Numbered from the stretch's first letter, positions 16,922 through 28,800 are shown. The stretch is 64,000 nt of DNA from Chlamydiota bacterium (GCA_013288825.1 JABDBC010000002.1:22353-86352), one strand, 5' to 3'. Numbers and translations are program-made. The notes: generated from the letters alone by a model not told the origin.

Positions 16922-16987
16922 AAATAACTCCAAAGCATCTGGCTGATTATAACTGATCTCTCTTTTTTTCTTCTAATGCAAATCCTC

Positions 16988-17017
16988 TTGACATTGGACA
17001 AACCGCTCACGTATCTT
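16988..17017 (+). promoter_or_regulatory. Possible promoter of dnaN
   Basis: A perfect TTGACA at 16988-16993 is followed after 18 bases by TATCTT at 17012-17017 (four of six matches). A start of transcription near 17024 would leave a leader of about 25 bases with an AAGGAT ribosome site. Confidence 0.5.
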
Positions 17018-17047
17018 TTTCATAGTCGCACCCATAAGGATATTATC

Positions 17048-18175
17048 ATGAAATTTGTGATTGCTACCCAAGAGTTTAATTTCCTCCTTAGCAAATGCTT
17101 TAATATTGTCTCCACAAAAGCCACTGTCCCCATTCTCTCCAACTTTCTAATCGAAGCCCTCAACGATGAACTCATCATCACTGCCACCGACCTCACCGTG
17201 GGAATCCGCTGCGTCACCGAAGCAAAGATCCTCGAAGAGGGCGCCACAACTCTCCCCGCAAAAAAACTCGTGCAACTCGTCCGAGAACTCACCTCAGTCA
17301 ACCTCGAAGTCAACACCAATGCCAATGAAGTCACCGAAATCATTGCCGACTCCTCCCGCTTTAAGCTCCATGGAATGAGTAAGAACGAATTCCCTTCCCT
17401 TCCAGATGTCACGAGTGCTGTTCAAGCGAAAATGCCCCAAGGAGAACTCAAGGACATGCTATTCCGAACAGCCTTTGCTGTCTCCCGTGATGACAACCGC
17501 TATGCCCTCACAGGGGTTTATATGCATATTCATAATTGCGAAGCGACCTTCGTCGGCACCGATGGCAAACGCCTTGCCCGTTCCCGCACCCGTATCGATA
17601 TCGACCCCGCATTCAGCGCTGGCTACATCGTTCCTCTAAAAGCCGTCGAAGAAATCATGAAAAATTTAAATGATGAAGGGGAATCAACTCTTTATTTAAT
17701 GCCGGATAAAATTGCGATCGAAGCTTCTAACACCATGATTATTACGAAGCTTCTCACGGGCGACTATCCCGATGTCACTCGAGTCATCCCTGAGCACTCC
17801 TCGACAGTGGTTTCTCTCCATCGCGAAGAATTGATGACGCTATTGCGACAGATCTCACTATTCACTGTCGATACCACCCACTCGGTCCGTTTTTCTTTTT
17901 CCGATGGGGAGCTGAAGCTGACGGCAAATACAAGCGATGTGGGTGAAGGCAAGGTGAGCATGCCAGTAAACTATCAAGGACAAAAGCTCGAAGTCGCCTT
18001 CAACCCTGGCTTCTTCTATGATATTTTGAGGCATACCAAGAAGCCTACGGTGACAATGCGGGTGACAGATGCTTACAATCCAGGGGTCATCACCGATTTG
18101 GATGAAACACCTGCGGGAAGCTCGGCGATACAGTCTTTGTTCGTGCTGATGCCCATGCGCCTAAACGAGGAATAA
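17048..18175 (+). CDS. dnaN: DNA polymerase III beta sliding clamp
   Basis: Ring-shaped clamp that holds the polymerase on DNA. 375 residues in three similar domains: MKFVIATQEFNFLLSKC start, FKLHGMSKNEFPSLPDV near 100, the DDNRYALTGVYMH strand pair near 145-158, and the C-terminal LFVLMPMRL that matches the family's peptide-binding end. The start at 17048 is chosen from the family N-terminus and an AAGGAT site; the frame stays open to 16976, but that extension is not clamp-like. The stop codon TAA is the first three bases of the GGAC palindrome. Confidence 0.95.
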   Translation: MKFVIATQEFNFLLSKCFNIVSTKATVPILSNFLIEALNDELIITATDLTVGIRCVTEAKILEEGATTLPAKKLVQLVRELTSVNLEVNTNANEVTEIIADSSRFKLHGMSKNEFPSLPDVTSAVQAKMPQGELKDMLFRTAFAVSRDDNRYALTGVYMHIHNCEATFVGTDGKRLARSRTRIDIDPAFSAGYIVPLKAVEEIMKNLNDEGESTLYLMPDKIAIEASNTMIITKLLTGDYPDVTRVIPEHSSTVVSLHREELMTLLRQISLFTVDTTHSVRFSFSDGELKLTANTSDVGEGKVSMPVNYQGQKLEVAFNPGFFYDILRHTKKPTVTMRVTDAYNPGVITDLDETPAGSSAIQSLFVLMPMRLNEE

Positions 18176-18312
18176 AGGACAAAGGACAAGGGACCTAAAG
18201 GACATAAAGGACGTAAAGGACAAGGGACCTAAAGGACAATAAGTCATCTCTCATCGTCCTTTATGTCCCTTGTCCTTTACGTCCTTTATGTCCTTTAGGT
18301 CCCTTGTCCTTT
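18173..18312. repeat. GGAC-class palindrome between dnaN and recF
   Basis: Arrays of GGAC units and their complement, turn near 18243-18258 (ATAAGTCATCTCTCATCG). It begins in the dnaN stop codon and ends 25 bases before the recF start. If it terminates transcription, recF would need its own promoter; none is evident. Confidence 0.9.
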
Positions 18313-18336
18313 TCTTTCACAACAACACATCTTCCT

Positions 18337-19404
18337 ATGTTATTGCGATCTTTGACAGTATGCCGCTTTCGTTGCTATCACGAAGCCCACTTTGAATTCC
18401 AACCTGGCGTCAATTTGATCTGCGGACCCAACGCACGTGGAAAAACCTCCCTGCTAGAAGCCATCTACCTCCTCATCACTGGGCGCTCCTTCCGCGCATC
18501 CCAACTCAGCGACCTCATCAATCTCGGCAGCCAAAACTTTTATGTCGAAACAACCTTCATCAAACATGGCATCGAACAACGCCTCGCCTTTGGATACGAT
18601 GGCAGAGAACGCAAAATCACTTACAATAGCACCTCAAGCAGTCAGACATCCAATCTTTTGGGCATTCTACAAGGGGTCACCCTGACTCCCGACGACGCCA
18701 ACCTGGTCAAAGGCAGTCCTGCAGGGCGCCGCCACTTCCTTGACCTCCAGATTGCACAAATGGACCCCTTATATGTGCATCATCTGACACGCTATCAGAG
18801 GGCAATGCGGCAGCGGAACTGTTTGCTGCGAGCCAAGTCGACAACAGCCATCGAAAGCTGGGAACAAGAACTTGCCAAAGCAGGGGCTTATGTGATCAAA
18901 CAACGGGAGCGCACCATAGCCGATCTGCAAGGGCATATAAAGCAGTCCCAGCATGCTATAAGCGCACAGCTAGAAGAGATCAAGATGACATACAAGACCT
19001 CAACACCACTGCTCAATGGCATCGACGGGATCAGCGAACACCTCATGACCCAATATCGAAAGCTGAGAAGCCGCGAGATGGCAATAGGAACCACATTGGT
19101 GGGTCCCCATAAGGATGATGTACTGATTTCATTAAGCGATAAAGAGATTCGGACATTTGCAAGCGAAGGGCAGCAAAGAAGCTTTGTGATTGCATTGCGG
19201 ATGGCAGAATGGCAGAGATTGCACCAGAGCGGATGCGAAAAAGAGCAACCTTTAATGCTTTTGGACGATGTGGGGATGAGTTTGGATGCTGTGAGGAGGG
19301 AGAGGCTGTTGAGCAATCTTCCGCAGTTTGGGCAAGTCTTCGTGACTTCCACCGATGCAGGCTTTATCAATGATGCGCATGTGCATGTGATACCTCTTGA
19401 GTGA
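18337..19404 (+). CDS. recF: DNA replication and repair protein RecF
   Basis: SMC-like ATPase that helps load RecA at gaps. 355 residues. Walker A GPNARGKTS is at 30-38, the ABC signature region ASEGQQRSFVIALRMAEW is near 284-301, and Walker B PLMLLDDVGMSLD follows. The ATG at 18337 is preferred over an in-frame TTG at 18304 that lies in the palindrome. dnaN-recF order agrees with chlamydiae. A diverged inverted copy of its 3' end lies at about 19633-19690. Confidence 0.94.
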   Translation: MLLRSLTVCRFRCYHEAHFEFQPGVNLICGPNARGKTSLLEAIYLLITGRSFRASQLSDLINLGSQNFYVETTFIKHGIEQRLAFGYDGRERKITYNSTSSSQTSNLLGILQGVTLTPDDANLVKGSPAGRRHFLDLQIAQMDPLYVHHLTRYQRAMRQRNCLLRAKSTTAIESWEQELAKAGAYVIKQRERTIADLQGHIKQSQHAISAQLEEIKMTYKTSTPLLNGIDGISEHLMTQYRKLRSREMAIGTTLVGPHKDDVLISLSDKEIRTFASEGQQRSFVIALRMAEWQRLHQSGCEKEQPLMLLDDVGMSLDAVRRERLLSNLPQFGQVFVTSTDAGFINDAHVHVIPLE

Positions 19405-19750
19405 AAGAGTTACAGGATATGCAGGATCAGGCAGGATAAGAAGGATACCCATTTCGTGAACGCGCCCGAGCCCGAGCCCGACCTTCGCAAACCTCGTTTC
19501 CCGTTAATTCCCTCTGCGTCTCCCCGCCTCTGCGTCTCTGCGTTAAATTCGTTATAATGATTAACGCAGAGACGGGGAGGCGGGGAGACGCAGAGGGAGG
19601 AGGTCGGGCGCGGGCGCGTTCACGAAAGGAGTATCCTGCATATCCTGTAACTCTTTCAGTCAAGAGGTATCACAAACACATTCACAAGCCATCAATTCTA
19701 TCCTTCATATCCTGCCTGATCCTGCATATCCTGTAACTCTTTCTTCTTTA
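19387..19750. repeat. Nested three-layer palindrome between recF and clpB
   Basis: From outside to inside: an AGGAT-class layer (GAAAGAGTTACAGGATATGC at 19403-19439); a CGTGAACGCGCCCGAGCCCG layer (19455-19485); then an ACGCAGAG-class core (about 19504-19600) with a TTAAATTCGTTATAATGATTAA turn. The layers are mirrored in reverse order on the right. On the right the AGGAT layer appears twice: first at 19632-19660 joined to an inverted copy of the recF end, then at 19700-19742 inside the clpB gene end. The outer and middle layers also occur separately at 6734 and 5160, and the core at 14099 and 62675. Confidence 0.9.
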
Positions 19751-22344
19751 AGATTTTGCACGCTAAAAGAGAGCTTTTTGTTGGCGTATTTTAACTCTAC
19801 TATGCTCTTCGGCGGAATCTCGCCATCCAAAATACCCGTCGCTAACATGTTCACAACCTCCTGCTGGATCAACCTCTTCAACGGACGCGCCCCAAAAAAT
19901 GGATCATATCCCTCCTCCGCTAAATATGCCGACACCTTGTCATCCCACTCCAGCTCAACCTCCCGCCCCCTCATTCTCTCTTTCAACTTCTTCAACTGAA
20001 TCTTGACAATTTTCTCCATATCCTCTTTCTGCAATGGCAAAAATGGCAATATGTCATCCAACCGATTGATAAATTCAGGCCTGAAATGACTCTTGATCAC
20101 CGGATCCAACGTGGTCAAAATCACCTCTTTCGTCATCTTCACTCGTCCATGCTCCATCTTCTGCAACAAAAGATCTGATCCCAAATTCGATGTCATGATA
20201 AACAACGCATTCTTACAATTAACCACCCGCCCCTTACTATCCGTTATCCGGCCATCATCAAAAATCTGCAGCAAAATATTAAACACATCAGGATGCGCCT
20301 TCTCCACTTCATCCAATAATACCACTGCATAAGGTCTGCGCCTCAATGTCTCGGTCAATTGTCCCCCCTCATCATATCCAACATAGCCCGGTGGCGACCC
20401 TATCAATTTGGATACACTATGCTTCTCCATGTACTCCGACATGTCAAGGCGCACCATTGCCTCCTCCTGATTGAACAACTGCTCCGCTAGTGCCTTCGCT
20501 AACTCGGTCTTTCCCACCCCTGTCGGCCCTAAAAATAAAAAGGCTCCAATGGGTCTTCCTGGGTCTGATAATCCTGAGCGGGAACGGCGTATGGCTTCTG
20601 ACACTGCTGTAATGGCAATCTCCTGCCCCACAACCCTCTTTTCAAGCTCTTTTTCAAGGTGCAGAAGGCGTTCTGCTTCCCCTTCCAACATCTTACTGAC
20701 GGGGATGCCTGTCCATTTTGAGACGATGTGGGCGATCAAGTTCTCATCGACCTCTTCCTGGAGGAGTCTGTTGGGGCGCTCATTGAGTTTGGCTTCGGCT
20801 TCGACGATCTCTTTTTGGAGTTTTGGTATCGCGTTGTAGCGCAGTTCAGCGACCTTATTGTAGTCAGCTTTGCGCTCCTCTTCTTCTTCCTGGAACCGCA
20901 GTTGTTCGAACTTGTTTTTCTTTTCTTTTACTGTCTCAATGAGGGCTTTTTCTTGCTCCCACTGTTGTCTGAGTATGGCAAGCTCTTCGCGCAATTGTGA
21001 GATCTTTTTATTGAGCCTTTCCACTTCAGCATTTGCTGTGGGAGTGTTTTCCCGCCGAAGCGCCTCTTGTTCCACGATGAGACTGGCCATTTCCCGTTCT
21101 TTGGTATCGATTGGCAGAGGGCGGCTTCCCAGCTGCATCCGGATCAAACTGGCGGCTTCGTCGATGAGGTCGATTGCCTTGTCGGGTAGTTGTCGATCGG
21201 TAATATAGCGATACGAAAGAAAAACAGCTGCATGGATGGCAGATTCCGTGATGCGCACCCCATGAAAGATCTCATATCGCTCGCGCAAGCCTCGCAAAAT
21301 GGCTATCGAGTCCTCCAAGGAAGGCTCTGTGATCAATATTGTCTGAAAGCGCCGCTCTAGAGCAGCATCCTTTTCGATATGCTTTTGATACTCGCTGAGG
21401 GTGGTGGCTCCAATGCAATGGAGCGTTCCTCGCGCTAGAGCAGGTTTTAACAGGTTGGCGGCATCCATGGCGCCTTCGGAGGCTCCTGCGCCGACCAATG
21501 TATGGACCTCATCGATAAACAGGATGATTTGCCCTTCGCTTTTCTCGATGTCGTTCAGGATACCTTTGAGGCGCTCTTCGAATTCTCCCCGATATTTGGT
21601 ACCGGCGACCAATGACCCCATGTCTAAAGCGAGAATTTGCTTATTTTTTAGCGAATCGGGGACATCCCCTTGGATGATCCGTTGGGCCAGACCTTCTGCA
21701 ATAGCGGTTTTTCCGACTCCAGGTTCGCCTATGAGCATCGGATTGTTTTTTGTGCGTCGACTCAAGACTTGCATGGTACGTCGGATCTCTTCATCGCGTC
21801 CGATGACCGGATCGAGTTTCCCTTGTTTGGCCAATGCTGTGAGATTTTTGCAATACTTTTTAAGTGTTTCAAGGCCCGATTCGGCACTTGGGGAATCCAT
21901 ATGGCGGTCTCCACGAATTTTCTTGATTTGCTCTTCTAACTGTTTGGTTGTAACACCAGTGGCACGTTTCCAAGCAGAGATCGGTTCGCCCCCATTTTCC
22001 CAGAATGATAAGAGGAAGTGGTCGGAGCTTGTGTAGGTGTCGTTGAATCGTTTGGCGATATTCTGAGCGTCGGTAATGCGACTTTGCAGGCTTCGGGAAG
22101 GGTTTGGCGGCTGCGGAGGTCCCGAGTAGGTAGGAAGGCGGGCAACGGCATCTTTGACTTGTCGCTTGAGTTCGTTGGGATCTGTTTCGAGGTGGCTTAG
22201 AACGGAGTTGAAATAGCCATTGGGTTCTTGCAGGAATGCAAGGAGGAGGTGGTTTTCAGTGACTTCGGGGTTGTTGTGCTGCTGAGCGAGGGCAAAAGCT
22301 TTTTCTAAGGCTTCGGTGACAGAATCTGTAAAGTTTTGTGCCAT
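19705..22344 (-). CDS. clpB: Disaggregase ClpB
   Basis: Hexameric AAA+ chaperone that pulls proteins out of aggregates with DnaK. 879 residues: N-domain (1-150), first ATPase with GEPGVGKT at about 202-209, the long coiled-coil middle domain at about 400-520 that marks ClpB against ClpA/ClpC, and second ATPase with GPTGVGKT at about 605-612, then the C-terminal domain. AAAGGAG lies 6 bases before the ATG. The last 11 residues ([11 protein letters not shown]) and the stop codon are encoded by the AGGAT-class repeat, an added tail relative to a usual C-terminus. No CIRCE element is visible upstream. Confidence 0.96.
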   Translation of the reverse strand: MAQNFTDSVTEALEKAFALAQQHNNPEVTENHLLLAFLQEPNGYFNSVLSHLETDPNELKRQVKDAVARLPTYSGPPQPPNPSRSLQSRITDAQNIAKRFNDTYTSSDHFLLSFWENGGEPISAWKRATGVTTKQLEEQIKKIRGDRHMDSPSAESGLETLKKYCKNLTALAKQGKLDPVIGRDEEIRRTMQVLSRRTKNNPMLIGEPGVGKTAIAEGLAQRIIQGDVPDSLKNKQILALDMGSLVAGTKYRGEFEERLKGILNDIEKSEGQIILFIDEVHTLVGAGASEGAMDAANLLKPALARGTLHCIGATTLSEYQKHIEKDAALERRFQTILITEPSLEDSIAILRGLRERYEIFHGVRITESAIHAAVFLSYRYITDRQLPDKAIDLIDEAASLIRMQLGSRPLPIDTKEREMASLIVEQEALRRENTPTANAEVERLNKKISQLREELAILRQQWEQEKALIETVKEKKNKFEQLRFQEEEEERKADYNKVAELRYNAIPKLQKEIVEAEAKLNERPNRLLQEEVDENLIAHIVSKWTGIPVSKMLEGEAERLLHLEKELEKRVVGQEIAITAVSEAIRRSRSGLSDPGRPIGAFLFLGPTGVGKTELAKALAEQLFNQEEAMVRLDMSEYMEKHSVSKLIGSPPGYVGYDEGGQLTETLRRRPYAVVLLDEVEKAHPDVFNILLQIFDDGRITDSKGRVVNCKNALFIMTSNLGSDLLLQKMEHGRVKMTKEVILTTLDPVIKSHFRPEFINRLDDILPFLPLQKEDMEKIVKIQLKKLKERMRGREVELEWDDKVSAYLAEEGYDPFFGARPLKRLIQQEVVNMLATGILDGEIPPKSIVELKYANKKLSFSVQNLKEERVTGYAGSGRI

Positions 22345-22434
22345 GGGAGACTCCTTTGGCCTTTGTGTGTTAAAGAGTGGGAGAATTATAGGTTTAGCAC
22401 AAAAACGGAGATTTTACAACCATGGAAAAATGGA

Positions 22435-22708
22435 TGGAAAGGACAAAGGACAGAAAGGACATAAAGGACGTAAAGGACAAAGGACGTAAAGGACATAAAG
22501 GACGTAAAGGACATAAAGGACGTAAAGGACATAAGGGACGTAAAGGACATAAAGGACGTAAAGGACAAAGGACGTAAAGGACAAAGGACGTAAAGGACAT
22601 AAGGGACATAAAGAACGATGCTTTGTCCCTTATGTCCTTTACGTCCCTTATGTCCTTTACGTCCTTTATGTCCTTTACGTCCTTTGTCCTTTATGTCCTT
22701 TCTTTCCA
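22435..22708. repeat. Longest GGAC-class palindrome
   Basis: About 180 bases of GGAC units (GTAAAGGAC, ATAAAGGAC, ACAAAGGAC) then about 90 bases of the complement, turn near 22610-22622. The left arm has more units than the right, so unit number has changed on one side only. It lies between the divergent clpB and the first giant gene; 22345-22434 holds only the clpB leader. Apparent reading frames here (Arg-Lys-Gly-His repeats) are translation of the repeat and not genes. Confidence 0.9.
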
Positions 22709-22821
22709 TTACTGCTCATTTACTAAGTTAACTAAACTGAAATAAATTATTTTTATGTTGACAAACCACATAGTTTAAACAGCTTAAGCAATATTTTCTA
22801 AAAAAATTCATATAAATGCTA

Positions 22822-22851
22822 TTGACATATCAACTTTAAACTAAATATAAT
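22822..22851 (+). promoter_or_regulatory. Consensus promoter of the first giant gene
   Basis: TTGACA at 22822-22827 and TATAAT at 22846-22851, both perfect, 18 bases apart in an AT-rich stretch. Transcription would start near 22858, giving a leader of about 40 bases with an AGGGG ribosome site before the ATG at 22900. Confidence 0.8.
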
Positions 22852-22899
22852 ACTAATAGGTATACTAACTGCAAATAATCACGTTATATAGGGGTTATT

Positions 22900-25800
22900 A
22901 TGAGTATAGGTAGTGAACCACCAATACGGCCCGGAGGAGACCTCCCGGATATAAAAAGAGATGACACAGTTCCGCCTTTAGGAACTCCAGCTGCTGGAGC
23001 AGGCGCGCCTACCACATCTGAAGAAAAAACAGCCCTTGCCGCTTCACAACGACCAACAACCACAGCTCCTTCCATTCACATTCCTTTCACAGCCAAAGCA
23101 ACCTTAATCATAGGAAGCGCATGGAGGGCTGGTCTCAGACTTTTCCCAAAAAAAGAAAAAACTCAACTGACACAGACCATGGAAAAAATCATGAATTTAA
23201 TTAATGCTCCAGCACCTGGGAAAGGCAAAGCAAAAACCGCAGCAGCAGGTACAACCACCGCCGACCTCCACTTACTGTCCCCCGCAGACAAAAAAGCCTT
23301 ACTCGATTTAGTTGCCGAAATGCAAAAAGACATGTCTGAACTCGAAAAAACAGTGAGCGAAACAAGCATCACCGATGTCATGAAAAAATCAATCACATTA
23401 GGAAAACCCACTTTTATTTCTTATGCCGAAATTGGTGCGCATTATAAAACTCGTTTAGAACGACTGGCTCAGCAAAAAGAAGAAAAAGCAATAGAAGCAA
23501 AGGGTAAAGCAGAAGAAGAGGGAAAACCACTGATTGGAAGAATACGCCCAGGAGCAAGTGCTTTAACACTTAAAACGTTAAGCAAAGACATTGGCGCCAT
23601 CCTTGACAAGAATCTTAAAGCTTTAGACGACAAGGGTGATAAAGATGTTCGAGAATGCAAAGCTCTTGCTGCCAATATTTTAAAACAACTAAAAAAGACC
23701 AGAATCATAGAAGATAGATCAACACAAAAAACCAAGCGTGAAGATTCAATGGCTATTACTGCAGCCTTACAAGGTGCCATTAAAGATAGGGATCTTCTAA
23801 TGAGCAAACTCCGACGTCTAAAACATTCAAATCCTAAAAAACATCAAGAAATTGTCGAGAAAATCTATGTTCCCTTGAATAAAGAATTAAGCGACGCGAG
23901 GTTGCAAAGAGAGATATTAAGCATCGCCCAAACAGCAGTAGTACATTTATTTGAAGAGACGAAAGAATACGGTAAGACTGGTGGTGCGAAGCGTTTAGAA
24001 AAGATGAGAGGTGAGGCGACTTTACTTATGACCGATCCAGAACTTATGAAAAAGCTAAAGGATAAGGAATTTAAGATAAGCCACGAGACTGAAATTGTAG
24101 TTACTCACACTGCCTCAGATATCAAAGAAGATATAACGGGCATTCGAGGCCTTACCGCAGAATATGGCCATCTCACAGCCAATCTACTCGAAATGTTCCG
24201 GGAGAGCGATGACATCGCTAATCCTGAAGAATTCGTAGCATGTAAAGAGCTCGCTAAAGAAGTCTGTGAAAATCTTGCTGCAGCTGCAAAAGCCAAGTCC
24301 AGAGGAACCGACTTCAGCGAACTTGCTCTTAAATCTCGCGAAGGCTTCCTCCGCTTACAAACAAAAATCGATGTTCTTAAAAAAGCAACACAGCTAAAAC
24401 CTCCTTCCGCTTATGACAAAATGGTCTACGATCGCGTCATGAAAGAGATCTACCAGCCCCTTGAAAAGACACTTCTTGCTTTCCACAAAGGGTCTGTCCA
24501 CGACCCCGAAACTCTAATAAAAATGTCATTCCTTCCTCTCACCAGCAATGAACGGGAACTATACAGAAGCCTTTTGAGCACGAGCACAAGGGGCGGCGTC
24601 GAAAGAGTTATATATCGGCCTCAAGGCTTTTTTGACAAACTTCTTCGTAGAGAACCTCCTGCTGCCCTTCGTGAGCCAACAAAACTATTCAACTCACTTC
24701 TAGCAGATGCATTGACGAGATTCGATACACGATCGGCTTTTCGCGAGCTCGGAAAGGTACACCGTCTCGAAACGAGACTGGGACTTGCAGGAGTACGGCT
24801 TGCACATCTAGATAAACCGGTAGCTCTAACTTACCATGACAAATACGCCGATATCGCCGAAGCTTCAAGCCATGTCTCCACTGTCTATGACGTCTCTAAA
24901 GACTTCTCACGCACTCCCCCTTCAAAAAAAGTTTTAGAGGCGGGCCCTCTCGATGTCTTTACTGAAGAAACTGCATTAACCCGCGCATTGCGCCTGACTC
25001 CCCATTCAAAAGAAATTGCAGAAGGCCTTGGATGGACCCCGACTCCACTTGCGGCTGCACGTCTGATAAAAAGCAAAATGGCTTTAGAAAGGCTTTTGGT
25101 AAGGCTGCAGGCAAGAAAAGAGAAGTTGGATGAGCAGTTGGAGAACAGCGGAACAGTACCTTTGGATGAGATGTTTTACAGCGATTATGCGATGGTGGCC
25201 CATGCCGTTAAGCAAACAGGAGGTGCTCTCAAAGAAATTGACATAGCAGAAAGTAGAGCAACACGAACTCTTGAGGACGCGCTTAAATTGACTAAGGAAG
25301 ACGAGGCTATGATTGAAGCAGGCATAAAACGTCCTGCTGATTATGGTGATACAATAACAGTCGAAAGATATCAAACCGCCATACAGAAATTAGCAGCTGA
25401 AAGCTCTTTAGGCAATGTAGAAAGCAGAGAACGGCTGAAACAATTGATTACATCTTTAGAAAGAAACTGTCCGAATTTACTACGTCGCATAAAAGAACAT
25501 CGACCTACAGTAGAAGTGACACTGCAATACCCATCAGGCCCCTTCAAACAGCCAATAACAATTGATCCTCGCATCTCAGAAATCATTGCAAAAGCCAAGG
25601 AAGTAACTGAGGGTCCTGTTGTGGACCATCTCAAATTTGTGACATTAGAACTAATTGACACTCACGGGAAATTGCGAGAGCTTTATGAAGATAAAAATGC
25701 GGCACACAATGTAGTAGGGGATCGAGAAAAGATAGTAAAGGCGTACCAGGCAGGCAACATAGACTCTGTCAAAACACTTGTAAAAGCACATTTGCTTGTA

Positions 25801-28800
25801 AGAGAGGGTATTTACCAAGAAGACCTCTTTCTAAGAGAAATGAGGCAAGATCCTGATGCCAGCCGAGCCATTGATGAAGCGCTGGACATGCTAAGACGTG
25901 AAGTTACCGAGCCTGTTGCGAGGACTAATGTCCAGATCGCCAGAGCATTTATGGACCTTGCCAACAAATGTGAATCGCAAATCAGTAACGCAGTACGACA
26001 AATTGCAAGCTTTGATAAGCAGGTAGTTACTAAAGCTGCGACGCGAGAACAATTAGAAACTCGACGAGAACTTGTTCTTATGGCAGAAGATGGACTCAAA
26101 CAATTGGAAGAAATTGCTGCAAATTCCGCTGAGACACCTGAAGGAAAAGAATTTCGTGCTGCTGTAATGGCAAAATATAACTTGCAGTTGCAAGCTTTTG
26201 AACGGGTTCAATTTGGGGCTATTAGGACTCCAATACAAGCTCAATCTTATATAGACCTTGTTAATTCATTTGAATCACAAGTCAAAGATTCACTAGAGCA
26301 AGTTAATATACTTGATGAGCAGATAGCCGCTAAGACAGCAACTCCAAATCAGATCTCTGGTAGACCAGTCCTGCTTGGAGTCGCTTGGAAAGCGCTACAA
26401 AATCTGAAAGATACTGTTGCTCAGTTACCTATTGAGACCGCTACGGGACAAGGGCTCTATTCTGCAATCATGAGAAAATATGCCACACAGTTGGAGGCAT
26501 ATAATAAAGTTCTCCATCCACCAGGACTACCGCAACCACAAGTCAGAAATGATGCATTCTTTATAGCCGCACGTGAGGCCGCGGAGGGTTTGAGAACAGC
26601 TATAACAAATTTGGAAGGCGTGGGCCGATTTCATACTTCAGGGGTTGCTGCTCGATATATGTCTGATGCTGCAGTTACTCCAGATGAAATAGCGAAACAT
26701 ATTCACGGCATTAAAGCAGCTGGAAAGGTTTTAGAAGCAGAGATAATGCGCTTAGAAGAGGAGCTGCCAAAAACAAACCTATCAGACAGGGCTGCAGCCC
26801 TAAAGGAACTTGAAGGATTACGAGCTGAGTTTCGTACGATAACAGAACGACACAATAAATATATCGATATTGCCTATCCCATCGATAGAGGTCTGTTGCG
26901 AAGAGTCGAAAGCGCCAAAACTCCGGGAGACTTTGCACGGCTAAGTGTGGAATTCGAGACCAAAGACATGCTAAAAGAAATCGTTGGTCAACTTGCAGCA
27001 CGTGCGAGCACCTATTTATCAGCGGAAAGTCGATCAGAGGCGGCGTTCAGAGCAGCACTATTCCTGAACAGAGTGCAAATTATACTCCCTGTTAATGACC
27101 TTGCTGACATAGAAAAAGCAGTAAAAGGAATTACAAGTGAGTATAGGCCATCTCTATCACATAATGAAACAGCAATGGTCAGGGATCTGAATCAACAAGC
27201 ACTTCAAGCGACTATGACGGGTACATTAACACCTGAAGCACTCGATGCCTTTAATACTAGAGATGCTAAACTGGTACAAAAATATAGAGACCTATTCATC
27301 AAACTATATGCTAACGCCAGAACCGAAGCAGAGCAAAAGCAATTTATAAATCTAACCTTCTACTTACAGACAAATCACCCCACGTTTTTAGCAAAAATGC
27401 TTGAAGATCCCCTTCTTAGTTCCATGCTTGCCAAAGGTCTAAATAAAGAGGGTGAAGAACTAAATTTAACAACAAGGCAGATAGCGGTTTTTGTCAACTT
27501 ACAGCGCGCTATCGTTGACCGCGGGCTTACTCTGCAAAACGTAGATGTTCCTGATTCATTAGAACAAGCAATCAAACATCTTACCGTATTGGAAAAATTA
27601 TCTATTGACAAGCCTACCACTGAAAATCTGGAAGCCTACAAGCAAATGTCCCAACTTTATTACGAATTAAACCGTCGGCACGGCTTAACAGATCTGTCGA
27701 CAACCCATGTCGAAATTCTACAGATTTTGCGAAATTCTCCTGATGAAGGAACACACTTTGCGACAACGAAAATTATGGCGTTGCCTGGTGGACAAGAGGC
27801 ACTTGTCAACTTAGAAAAAATATTAGCAGCCCGTGTGAGGGCTCCAGCTACCTTTGAGGAGAGAATTGCAAATCTGACAGATTTAAAGAGATTATATCAA
27901 GCTTATCCAAAACTCCTTCCAAAGCTTCCAGAATTTCCAGTTACAAAAATTCATCCTGCAAATGCTGCAATTTTGGCTGCCATTGAAGTACAAACAGACC
28001 GGTCACCAAAAACTGTTGGTGAAGCTTTTGCTACAACCATGCGAACAAGGGTGGATGCGTCACTTGCAGAAAAGTTAAAGAGCGACAGAGAGTTTCTTGA
28101 TCACCTCAATAATGTTTATTTACATCACCCAGATCTAATTGAGGTTTACGAAAAAGGATATGGGACAGAAATAAATTTAAGGTTAGTACAAATCGGTACC
28201 GATTCCTCTTCACCTCTTAGTATCTTGGCTCGACAAGTAGCGATTCGAAGACAAATGAATGTAGCATTAAAAACCAATGCTTTTACTCCAGTTTTCATCG
28301 AAGAAATCCAACGACAATTTACACGGCTTCGAGAAGAGGAAGCGAAAGCAATGGTATCTGCCGCGGCAGCAATGACAACAACAGGAACGAGCCTCGCAAG
28401 ACCTGCTCCTGCTGAACTCTTTGCAACATCAACTGACCTTCTTGAGGAGACCTTTACCCGAGAGCTCGAACGTACTGATCAATGGACTTTAAAACCTCTA
28501 GACACAAGAGTTTTAGCCAATATCAAAGCCAATCTCGCTGTTGTTAGAGAGTTGACAGATCGAATAAAGTACGGAGACAAATCACCAAAAACAGCAAATG
28601 AATTACAAAAAGCACAAAGAAAGGCAGCTGATTATCTGAAATCGAATGAGCAAAATGTCGCGAACTTGCTCCATCTTTTTGAAAGTCGAGCCATGTATGG
28701 CTATAGCACACTAGCAGCTGGAGATGAACTTCGCTTAGGAGCAGACATTCACGAGCTCACTGACCAATTGGATGCGGCTGATCGATTGGTGGGTGCAAAA

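Noticed and set aside
22345..22434. Search for a CIRCE/HrcA operator upstream of clpB
   Set aside because: No GAGTGCTAA-type inverted repeat is seen; the region is a short leader next to the palindrome.
22386..22709. 107-residue minus-strand frame rich in Lys-Gly-His and Pro-Leu-Cys repeats
   Set aside because: It is a translation of the GGAC palindrome; frames of this kind arise in any such array and it has no ribosome site.
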